Part shown: piece after piece, positions 1 to 5,961 of the stretch | Position numbering within the stretch: the stretch's first letter is position 1 | Layout: each line of letters begins with the position of its first letter | Assembly (NCBI GenBank): GCA_003155335.1 | Contig: PMCG01000041.1 | Location: 5,178 to 11,602 of the forward strand | Direction: 5' to 3' | From: Acidobacteriota bacterium | GTDB taxonomy: Bacteria; Acidobacteriota; Vicinamibacteria; Fen-336 | DNA length: 6,425 nucleotides | Position numbers and translations under genes: made by a program | Notes under the pieces: generated by a model | What the model was told of the DNA's origin: nothing | Databases searched by the model: none | What the model saw: only the letters and a program-made list of their open reading frames with translations

Positions 1-210
1 CCGCCCGGCCGCACGCTCGTGCCGGCCGCGCTGGCTTCGGCGATCTGGTATGCGGCGCTCGTCAGCGTCGCGAGCGCACTCGGGCTCGAGTGGTCCGCCG
101 TGCGACGTCTGCTGGAACACGCCGATGCCGCTCTCGGCGCCGTCGCTGCGGTTGCGCTGATCGTCTTTGTCCTCTGGCTCGTACGCAGGACGCGCCGCCG
201 TTCGGCCTGA
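1..210 (+). CDS. C-terminal end of a probable DedA-family (VTT domain) membrane protein, 5' end outside window
   Basis: The reading frame is open from base 1 and stops with TGA at 208-210, so only about the last 69 residues are present. They contain two hydrophobic segments: one around 'ASAIWYAALVSVASALG' and one around 'GAVAAVALIVFVLWLV'. An Arg-rich tail ending RRTRRRSA follows and should be cytoplasmic by the positive-inside rule. The pattern of a Trp inside the first segment, a Gly before a short polar stretch containing 'LEW', then a last membrane helix and a basic tail resembles the end of DedA/SNARE-associated (VTT) inner-membrane proteins. That family includes undecaprenyl-phosphate and phospholipid flippases and putative proton-dependent transporters. 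The diagnostic central DedA motifs lie upstream of the window, so the family call rests only on the tail. It could be another small polytopic membrane protein. The next gene starts 44 bases later on the same strand. Confidence 0.6.
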   Translation, partial: PPGRTLVPAALASAIWYAALVSVASALGLEWSAVRRLLEHADAALGAVAAVALIVFVLWLVRRTRRRSA

Positions 211-233
211 GGGCATGCGTCGCGCCCTATACT
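205..233 (+). promoter_or_regulatory. Weak candidate promoter upstream of the AmrS gene
   Basis: TATACT at 228-233 matches the sigma-70 -10 consensus at five of six positions and stands out as AT-rich in a very GC-rich region. No convincing -35 element lies 16 to 18 bases upstream; the region at about 205-210 reads GCCTGA. The predicted transcript start near 240 would leave a very short leader that still includes the AGAGG at 240-244. Cotranscription with the upstream membrane-protein gene is equally possible. Confidence 0.25.
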
Positions 234-254
234 GTATCTAGAGGTGTGGCCGAG

Positions 255-1331
255 ATGGGGAGCTCTCTCGCCGATTGGCTCGATCGCGTCACGCGCGAGG
301 GCGAGCTCTGCGAACGGCTGCCGGATCAGAGCGTGCGCTGCTGGGCCTGTGCGCACCGCTGCCTGATCGCTCCTGGCCAGCGTGGGATCTGTAAGGTCCG
401 TTTCAACGACGGCGGGTCGCTGCGCGTCCCCTTCGGCTACGTGGCCGGCTTGGCCATCGATCCCATCGAGAAGAAGCCCTTCTTCCACGTGCTGCCCGGC
501 GCGCGCGCTCTCTCGTTTGGCATGCTCGGATGCGATTTTCACTGCGCCTTCTGCCAGAACTGGCTCTCGTCACAGGTCCTGCGCGATCCCCGCGCAGGCG
601 CAGGCGTCCAGGAAGTCACAGCCAAGGACATAGTCGCCATGGCGCAGCGCCACGATGCACCGATCGTGACGTCCACCTACAACGAGCCGCTGATCACAAG
701 CGAGTGGGCCGTGGCCGTCTTTCGGGAGGCGCGCAAGGTCGGTCTGCTCTGCTCCTACGTGTCCAACGGAAACGCGACCCCAGAGGTGCTGGACTACCTC
801 GCGCCGTATGTCTCGCTCTTCAAGGTCGACCTCAAGAGTTTCCAGGACCGGCGCTACCGCGAGCTGGGCGGCACGCTCGAGGCCGTGCTCCGGACGATCC
901 GCGACCTCCACCAACGTGGAATCTGGGTCGAAGTCGTCACCCTAGTGGTGCCCGGGTTCAACGACTCACCACAGGAACTGCGGGACATCGCGCGTTTCCT
1001 CGTCTCGGTGTCGCCCGACATCCCTTGGCACGTCACGGCGTTCCATGGCGACTACAAGATGGGCGATCGCGAGGCGACCGACGCCGCGCGGATCCTCGCC
1101 GCGGCCGACATCGGCGCCGCGGAGGGGCTGCGCTTCGTGTACGCGGGCAATCTCCCGGGCAGCACGAATGGATGGGAGAACACCCGCTGTCCCGGCTGCG
1201 GCGCGTTGCTGGTGGAGCGGCGCGGCTTCAGCGTCATTCAGAACCGAATCGTCGAGGGCCACTGCCCTGGCTGCGGCCGCACCATCCCCGGTGTCTGGAG
1301 CCTGCCGGCAAGCGCCCAAGCGGCCGTTTGA
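255..1331 (+). CDS. amrS: AmmeMemoRadiSam-system radical SAM enzyme
   Basis: The product has 358 residues, in the usual family range. The radical SAM [4Fe-4S] signature is the CxxxCxxC at C93, C97 and C100, within 'GCDFHCAFCQNW'. Before it come the family's N-terminal Cys cluster (C29, C32, C36, C46) and the conserved 'AIDPIEKKPFFHVLPG' at about 67-82. Later landmarks are 'TYNEP' (141-145), 'FKVDLKSF' (189-196), 'VVPGFND' (231-237) and 'FHGDYKM' (263-269). The C-terminus has two CPGC pairs (312-315 and 337-340) that look like a metal-binding ribbon. This layout is typical of AmrS, often misannotated as pyruvate formate-lyase activase. It should be a cytoplasmic enzyme cleaving S-adenosylmethionine to a 5'-deoxyadenosyl radical. 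Its substrate is not settled; the name comes from association with AMMECR1- and Memo-family proteins. ATG 255 follows AGAGG at 240-244 with ten bases between. GTG 246 is an in-frame alternative, and the open frame back to about 90 overlaps the previous gene. Confidence 0.9.
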   Translation: MGSSLADWLDRVTREGELCERLPDQSVRCWACAHRCLIAPGQRGICKVRFNDGGSLRVPFGYVAGLAIDPIEKKPFFHVLPGARALSFGMLGCDFHCAFCQNWLSSQVLRDPRAGAGVQEVTAKDIVAMAQRHDAPIVTSTYNEPLITSEWAVAVFREARKVGLLCSYVSNGNATPEVLDYLAPYVSLFKVDLKSFQDRRYRELGGTLEAVLRTIRDLHQRGIWVEVVTLVVPGFNDSPQELRDIARFLVSVSPDIPWHVTAFHGDYKMGDREATDAARILAAADIGAAEGLRFVYAGNLPGSTNGWENTRCPGCGALLVERRGFSVIQNRIVEGHCPGCGRTIPGVWSLPASAQAAV

Positions 1332-1355
1332 CGTCACCGGAATGAGCTGTGTACT
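1328..1355 (+). promoter_or_regulatory. Candidate sigma-70-type promoter for the exporter operon
   Basis: TTGACG at 1328-1333 matches the -35 consensus TTGACA at five of six positions. It is followed by a 16-base spacer and TGTACT at 1350-1355, which matches TATAAT at four of six. It is the only good -35/-10 pair I see ahead of the TolC-type gene and lies in the gap after the AmrS stop, with the -35 overlapping that stop codon. The predicted start site near 1362 is only about three bases before ATG 1365, so the transcript would be leaderless or nearly so. That agrees with the absence of a ribosome binding site there. Confidence 0.4.
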
Positions 1356-1364
1356 CTCCGCACA

Positions 1365-2876
1365 ATGATGGTGTCGTTCGCCTCCAGTCTGCTCGGCATT
1401 TCCCTCGCCGCGAGTGTCGTCGCGTCGCAGGAGACCGCTCCGCCGCAGGACCAGCCGGCGGCGGAGCAGATGCCTGCAAACAATGGCGCCGCAGTCGCGC
1501 CAGCGCCGAACAGCGACGTGCCGGAGGCGGAAGCCCCGGTCGGACCGATGCCTGGAGTTAGGACGGTGAGTCTCGACGAGTCTATCTCCATGGCTCTGCA
1601 GGGCAACTTCGGTCTGCTATCCTCGGCCGACATCGTGGCCTCGGCCCGCCTCGCGGAGGGCGTTCAGCGCGCTGCGTTCCTCCCCCAAGTGACGCCGCTG
1701 TTTCAGCGCTCGCCTAACGAGACGACGGTCGGCGCCAGCCTGGACCAGGCCTTGCCCTGGAGCGGTGGCTTGCTGCACGGCAGCTTCGGAACACACTCGC
1801 CGCACGACGGCCTGGCGGCGCGCAGCTCCGAGTTGAACGCAACGCTGGTCCAGCCGCTCCTGCGGGGCTTCGGGCCGACGACCTCGCTCTTCGCCCTTCG
1901 CAATGCGCGCCGGGCGAGAGAGAGTCAGGAGCGCAGCTTCGCGCTCGCGCGCCAGAGTCTGATCGTCCAGGTGACCGAGGCCTTCTACCAGGTGATCCGG
2001 CAGCGCCAACTGGTCGAGGTCTCGCGTCAGAGCCTGAAACGGGGCGCGAGTCTCAAGAAGGCCTCGCAAGCGCGCATGCTCGTCGGCATGGTGAGCAAGC
2101 TGGACGTGTTCCGGGCGGAGATCCAGGAAGCCCAGGCCAGCGAATCCCTGGTCGCCGCCGAGACGGGCCTCGACACGGCGCTGGAGTCGTTCCGCGTCCT
2201 ACTCGGATTGTCGCCGCGCACGCCGCTCGAGCCCGCACCTGTGCGCCTCGACGCCGAGGTCTCACTGGATCTCGAACCGGTCGAGACGCTCACGACGCGC
2301 GCCCTTGAACACAGACTCGATCTGAAGGACAGCCGCGATCGCGTCCAGGACGCTCGCCGCGCGCTGGCCTATGCCCGCCAGAGTCTTCTGCCCACGCTCG
2401 ACGTCAACGTCGAGCTGAGCCAGACAGGGGTCGGGGCCACACTCGCCGACAGCTTGCGATCCTTCGATCGGCGCGTCGGCGTGACGCTCTCCGCAGGCTT
2501 TCCGCTACAACGCGCCGCCGACCGCGCGCAACAGACCACTGGCGAGTTGAATCTGCGCGCTGCCGAGCGCAATCTGCGCCAGATGGAGATGCAGGTCGAG
2601 GCCGAGGTGCTCGCCGCTGCCCGCCGCATCGAACTGCTGCGCAAAAGCATCGACCTGCAACGCCAGGGACTGGTCTTCGCGGAGCAGCAGCAGCGGCTAG
2701 CAACGCTGCGCTACCAGCGGGGTCTGGCATCCAACTTCGACGTCGTCGACGCCGAGGGCAATCTCGTCTCCACACGCACCGCGCTTGTCGGCCTGCTCAC
2801 CGACCTTGCGGTCGCCCGCAGCGAGCTCCTGCGCGTCGTCGGGGTGCTCGAGACCCCCTCCGAGGACGCGCAATGA
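1365..2876 (+). CDS. TolC-family outer-membrane efflux channel
   Basis: The product has 503 residues. Residues 1 to about 20 are a hydrophobic signal peptide with a likely signal peptidase I site around V18-V19-A20; no lipobox Cys is present, so it is probably not a lipoprotein. A Pro/Ala/Glu-rich linker follows to about residue 64, then the outer-membrane efflux protein (OEP) repeats begin at 'TVSLDESISMAL' (67-78). Typical landmarks are 'LVQPLLRGFG' (161-170), the long helical stretch about 177-280 ending 'FRVLLGLSP', the start of the second repeat 'RLDLKDSRDRV' (317-327), 'QSLLPTLDVNVELS' (339-352), and the closing helix with 'RYQRGLASNFDVVDAEGNLV' (449-468). Such proteins form trimeric beta-barrel and alpha-helical ducts through outer membrane and periplasm. 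The adaptor gene overlaps its end and an ABC ATPase follows, so it is probably the exit duct of that exporter. ATG 1365 or ATG 1368 is the start; no Shine-Dalgarno is visible and no in-frame ATG, GTG or TTG lies between these codons and the upstream stop. The n-region lacks Lys and Arg before the hydrophobic core, which is unusual. Confidence 0.9.
   Translation: MMVSFASSLLGISLAASVVASQETAPPQDQPAAEQMPANNGAAVAPAPNSDVPEAEAPVGPMPGVRTVSLDESISMALQGNFGLLSSADIVASARLAEGVQRAAFLPQVTPLFQRSPNETTVGASLDQALPWSGGLLHGSFGTHSPHDGLAARSSELNATLVQPLLRGFGPTTSLFALRNARRARESQERSFALARQSLIVQVTEAFYQVIRQRQLVEVSRQSLKRGASLKKASQARMLVGMVSKLDVFRAEIQEAQASESLVAAETGLDTALESFRVLLGLSPRTPLEPAPVRLDAEVSLDLEPVETLTTRALEHRLDLKDSRDRVQDARRALAYARQSLLPTLDVNVELSQTGVGATLADSLRSFDRRVGVTLSAGFPLQRAADRAQQTTGELNLRAAERNLRQMEMQVEAEVLAAARRIELLRKSIDLQRQGLVFAEQQQRLATLRYQRGLASNFDVVDAEGNLVSTRTALVGLLTDLAVARSELLRVVGVLETPSEDAQ
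2861..2866 (+). promoter_or_regulatory. Ribosome binding site deciding the adaptor start
   Basis: CGAGGA lies inside the last codons of the channel gene, six bases before ATG 2873. It supports ATG 2873, which overlaps the channel's TGA as ATGA, over the in-frame ATG at 2882. The arrangement suggests translational coupling of channel and adaptor. Confidence 0.55.
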
Positions 2877-4498
2877 GAAACATGACGGCGCGCTTGGCTG
2901 CGCTGCTGAAGCGAGCGCGCACGCTGCCCGCGGCCACCCGCGCGTGCGTGCAGGACCTGCTGGGCGCTGCCCGACCGTGGCTGCGCCGCGAGAACTGGAC
3001 GCTTCAGAATCTGCAGGGCCTGTGGCTGGCGGCACGGCAGCGGCCGCGGCGCACGGTGGCCGTGCTGGCCAGTGTGTGCGTCCTGGGAGCCAGCGCTTTG
3101 CTCTTCGGCTGGAGCCGGCTGCCGCCGGATGGCGTCGCCCTTTCCGAGGTGCGCGAAGGCCCCTTCGAGGTCGCCGTGGTCGAGGCCGGCACACTCCAGG
3201 CGCTGCGCTCTGTGACCTATGCCTCGAGCATCCAGAGCAATCAGGCCAAGATCGTGGCCCTTGCGCCGGAGGGGAAGCTGGTGCAGAAAGGCGAGCTCCT
3301 GATCCTGTTCGACGCAGCGCCTTTCGAAGAGGAGATCCGCAAGAACCAGGCGCTGCTCAGCCAGGCGCAGGCCGACCTGGAGAACGCTCGCCAGGATCTC
3401 AAGCTGCAGGCCATCGAGAACGCGGAAGCCCTGGCAACGGCGCGCCAGAAGCTCGAGCAGGCACAGCTCGAGTTACGCGACGTGCGTGAAGGCAAGGGCC
3501 GCCTCAAGGAAGAGGAGGCCGACGCTGCCGCTACGAACGCCGAGCGCGAGTTGAAGAAGGCGCAGGGCGCCGCCGACGACCTGCGGCCGTTATTGGCCGA
3601 GGGTTTCATCACCAAGCAGGAACTGGAGCGCGCCGAGCAAGCGGCCCAGAAGGCCGCGGAGGAGCTCACGCTGGCCAAACGCCGCCGGGAGGCGCTCCAG
3701 GCGTTCGGCAGGCCGATCGAGGTCGCGCAAGCCAGCGCCGGAGCCTCGATGACAAAGGAGAGCCTACGACAGCTCGAGAGCGCCGCCGCTTTTCGGCTGG
3801 AGCAGCGGCGCGCGGCGATCTCGGCCGCCGAGAGTCGCATCCAGGAGGCCACCGCGCGGTTGGAACTTGCTCAGCAACAGCTCGCGCGCACGGAGGCGCG
3901 CGCCGACGTTCCCGGCATCGTCGTGTATCGCCCGGTCTTCTTCGGTTCGGAGCAGCGCAAGCCGCAGGTCGGCGATCAGGTCTGGGCCAACCAGCCACTG
4001 CTGATTCTGCCGGACGTCTCCAAGATGGTTGTCGAGAGCCGCGTGCGCGAGACCGATATCCACAAGGTGGAGCGCAATCAGCGTGTCTCAGTGCGGGTGG
4101 ACGCCTACCCTACACTGAAGCTGACCGGGCGCGTCACGCTCATCGGGACGCTAGCCCAGGAGGAGCGCGAGCGGCGCGGCACGAAGTTCTTTGGCATCAC
4201 CATCGAGGTCAACGAGTCCGATCCCAGGTTGCGGCCCGGCATGAGCGCGCGCGTCGAGATCGCCGTGGAGAGTCGCGCGACGGCGCTCTTTGTGCCACTC
4301 GAAGCGGTCTTCGAGAAAGACGGCGGCAGCGTCTGCTACGTCGCGAACGGCCGACGTGTCAGTGCCCGGCCGGTGGTGCTGGGCCCCTCCAACGAGGACT
4401 TCGTCGTCATCGAAAGCGGACTCCGGCGCGGCGAACGGGTGTGTCTCAGGCGTCCCGATGCACCGCCTTCCGATTTCGACTCGGCCACGGCGCCTTGA
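2873..4498 (+). CDS. HlyD/MacA-type periplasmic adaptor (membrane fusion protein) of an ABC efflux system
   Basis: The product has 541 residues, longer than typical MacA-type adaptors (about 370-400). Residues 1-60 are a basic, apparently cytoplasmic extension, and 61-80 form one membrane helix ('TVAVLASVCVLGASALLFGW'). The first lipoyl half is at about 95-148 ('VVEAGTLQALRS', 'GKLVQKGELLILFD'). A long charged coiled-coil hairpin spans about 150-343, rich in Ala, Glu, Gln, Lys and Arg; its probable tip is around 237-252 ('RPLLAEGFITKQEL'), with a break at about 279-292. The second lipoyl half is at about 344-381 ('ADVPGIVVYRP', 'VGDQVWANQPLLILPD'). The beta-barrel domain at 383-468 contains 'VDAYPTLKLTGRV' and 'LRPGMSARVEI', and a membrane-proximal domain ends near 526. 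Adaptors of this family bridge an inner-membrane transporter and a TolC-type duct. The channel gene upstream and the MacB-like ATPase downstream fit a MacA-like role. The cargo cannot be read from the sequence. I give no symbol because macA would imply a proven macrolide system. Confidence 0.9.
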   Translation: MRNMTARLAALLKRARTLPAATRACVQDLLGAARPWLRRENWTLQNLQGLWLAARQRPRRTVAVLASVCVLGASALLFGWSRLPPDGVALSEVREGPFEVAVVEAGTLQALRSVTYASSIQSNQAKIVALAPEGKLVQKGELLILFDAAPFEEEIRKNQALLSQAQADLENARQDLKLQAIENAEALATARQKLEQAQLELRDVREGKGRLKEEEADAAATNAERELKKAQGAADDLRPLLAEGFITKQELERAEQAAQKAAEELTLAKRRREALQAFGRPIEVAQASAGASMTKESLRQLESAAAFRLEQRRAAISAAESRIQEATARLELAQQQLARTEARADVPGIVVYRPVFFGSEQRKPQVGDQVWANQPLLILPDVSKMVVESRVRETDIHKVERNQRVSVRVDAYPTLKLTGRVTLIGTLAQEERERRGTKFFGITIEVNESDPRLRPGMSARVEIAVESRATALFVPLEAVFEKDGGSVCYVANGRRVSARPVVLGPSNEDFVVIESGLRRGERVCLRRPDAPPSDFDSATAP

Positions 4499-4499
4499 C

Positions 4500-5954
4500 A
4501 TGGTGAACGACCTGCCTGAGAGGTGCGCCCTGTGCGGCGCCGAGATCGACCCCGCCGCCGGCGGGTGTGCTGCGTGTCTGCCCAATCCGAATCGCCCCAC
4601 AGAAGCCGCAACTGCGGCCACTGTGCCTGCCAATACCGACGCGCGGCCGGCCCCGCAGGTGGAAACGCAGTCGATCGAGTTCGAGGCAGAGGAGCACCTC
4701 GCACGCGGCGACGCCGCGCGTGCCCTGGTCTTGGCATCGAGTGCGCTCAAGCAGCGCCCGGAGAGTCTGACCCTGCGTAGTCTCGTCGACCGCGCGCGCA
4801 AGGCGGTACTGCGCGGACGCCGCGGCGAACGGCTCGATCAGCGTCTGCGTGAGGCGCGCGATTTGCTCGAGCGCGGCGACCTGCGCGGCGCCGAGGGCAT
4901 CGCCACATCGGCCCTCAAGCTGATCCCGAACCACGCGGAGGCGCTGGCGCTGTTCTCCGCGATCAAGGAGCGCCGGCTGGCAGCAGACACGATTGAGGCC
5001 GAGGTCGAACGCGAGCTGCTGCGGATCGCGTCGTCCCAGGCGCGCCAGGCGGCTGCGCGTGCCCGCGCGCTGCGCAGTGAGGGCAATGAGCGCGGCGCGT
5101 TCGTCGCCGTGCGGCGCGGCCTCAGGCACGCCCCCGATGACGCCGAGCTGCTCTCGCTCTTCGGCGAGTTGCAGCAGAATCTGACTCGCGCGGCCGAGAC
5201 GCACGCCGCGTCGCGCGAGCGTATCGACCAGGCGCGCGCACAGCTTGCAGCCGGTCGCATCAGCGAAAGCCGCGACACGCTGCGGGAGGCGCTGCGGGAG
5301 GATCCCGACTCCGAGCCCGCGCAGGACCTGATGAAGCAGGTGCGTGCTGCGTTCCTCGCACAGGACACGGCTGGCGCGCGAGTGGAGCCCGCTGCGGCCC
5401 CGCCCATCGAGGCGCGGGTCACGCCGGTCTCAGTCTCGCAGGTCGTGTGGGCAACGCGCTCACCCGCCGGCGCTCCGCGCTCGGTGGCCGCGCGGGGCGT
5501 TGTGCGCGCGCGCCCAAGGCGTCGCGTGACGCTGGCGCTGTTGGGCGTGGTCGGTCTGGTTGCGCTCGGCGCGAGCCTGTTCTGGACGCTGCACGCTCTG
5601 AGGACCCAATCGAGCGAGGATCCACTCGCCGGCGCGACGCCCGAACTGCGCCACGCAGTTGACGCCGCGCTCAACGACTACAAGGCCGCCGCCGAGGCGC
5701 GCGATTCCGTCGCTCTCGAACGCGCTCGGCCGGACCTGCCCGCAAACGCACGCGATGCGCTGATCGCCGCGTTGACCGAGGCCAGCGCCGTGGGTGTCGG
5801 GTTGCGCGTCGTCGGAGTGGAAGCGAACGCGCAGCGCGCCCGCGTTCACATCCTGCGCACGATCGTCGTCACGAGCTCGCCGCCAGCGACGCTCCCGCCA
5901 GTCGAGGAGACGCTGCGCTTCGTCCGTCGCGGGGAGGCATGGCATCTACGGTGA
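4500..5954 (+). CDS. Zinc-ribbon/TPR single-pass membrane protein encoded within the exporter operon (unknown function)
   Basis: I do not recognise this 484-residue protein as a named family. An N-terminal zinc ribbon is suggested by C9-x2-C12 and C23-x2-C26. A Pro/Ala/Thr-rich linker runs to about 55. About four TPR-like helical hairpins follow near 62-103, 113-157, 182-229 and 240-285, each with a 'GD/GN/GR..' turn and a small-residue helix such as 'ARGDAARALVLASSAL' or 'ERGDLRGAEGIATSAL'. A low-complexity linker ends in a basic stretch (RARPRRR, 336-342) before one membrane helix at about 343-365. Positive-inside logic puts the zinc ribbon and repeats in the cytoplasm and the last 115 residues in the periplasm. 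That tail ('LNDYKAAAEARD' at 391-402, ending 'VRRGEAWHLR') looks NTF2-like and resembles C-terminal tails of some bacterial signalling proteins. The gene starts one base after the adaptor stop and ends eight bases before the ATPase start, so an accessory, assembly or sensing role in the exporter is plausible. ATG 4500 is chosen because further upstream the frame lies inside the adaptor gene; no clear ribosome binding site is visible. Confidence 0.75.
   Translation: MVNDLPERCALCGAEIDPAAGGCAACLPNPNRPTEAATAATVPANTDARPAPQVETQSIEFEAEEHLARGDAARALVLASSALKQRPESLTLRSLVDRARKAVLRGRRGERLDQRLREARDLLERGDLRGAEGIATSALKLIPNHAEALALFSAIKERRLAADTIEAEVERELLRIASSQARQAAARARALRSEGNERGAFVAVRRGLRHAPDDAELLSLFGELQQNLTRAAETHAASRERIDQARAQLAAGRISESRDTLREALREDPDSEPAQDLMKQVRAAFLAQDTAGARVEPAAAPPIEARVTPVSVSQVVWATRSPAGAPRSVAARGVVRARPRRRVTLALLGVVGLVALGASLFWTLHALRTQSSEDPLAGATPELRHAVDAALNDYKAAAEARDSVALERARPDLPANARDALIAALTEASAVGVGLRVVGVEANAQRARVHILRTIVVTSSPPATLPPVEETLRFVRRGEAWHLR
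5278..5301 (+). repeat. Perfect 12-base tandem duplication within the TPR gene
   Basis: CGCTGCGGGAGG occurs twice back to back (5278-5289 and 5290-5301). The unit is four codons long, so the frame is kept. It gives the residue pattern LREALRE in the second helix of the fourth TPR-like repeat. It may be a small slippage duplication or chance from alternating Leu-Arg-Glu codons. Confidence 0.7.
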
Positions 5955-5961
5955 TGGCGGC

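Noticed and set aside
211..227. Possible hairpin GGGC...GCCC after the DedA-like gene as a terminator
   Set aside because: The stem has only four clean pairs and no following T tract.
90..254. Upstream extension of the AmrS reading frame
   Set aside because: It overlaps the DedA-like gene, has shadow-like Arg/Cys-rich composition, and family homology begins only after ATG 255.
255..1331. Annotation as pyruvate formate-lyase activating enzyme
   Set aside because: The N-terminal Cys cluster, the DPIEKKP segment and the C-terminal CPGC pairs fit AmrS, and no glycyl radical enzyme gene is nearby.
1329..1336. 8-base palindrome TGACGTCA at the AmrS stop, a possible operator
   Set aside because: It is short, overlaps a stop codon and a candidate -35, and has no second copy in the window to support a regulator site.
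530..1345. Open frame of 271 codons overlapping the AmrS gene on the same strand
   Set aside because: Arg/Pro/Gly-rich out-of-frame translation of a gene with clear family motifs.
4290..4499. Upstream extension of the TPR protein frame
   Set aside because: It lies wholly inside the adaptor gene. The zinc ribbon starts right after ATG 4500, and the extension looks like out-of-frame coding.
4446..5204. Antisense open frame of 252 codons, with several similar ones elsewhere (for example 4838-5674 and 3241-3852)
   Set aside because: Long antisense frames are expected opposite GC-rich genes. They show biased shadow composition and no recognisable domains, and they oppose well-supported + strand genes.
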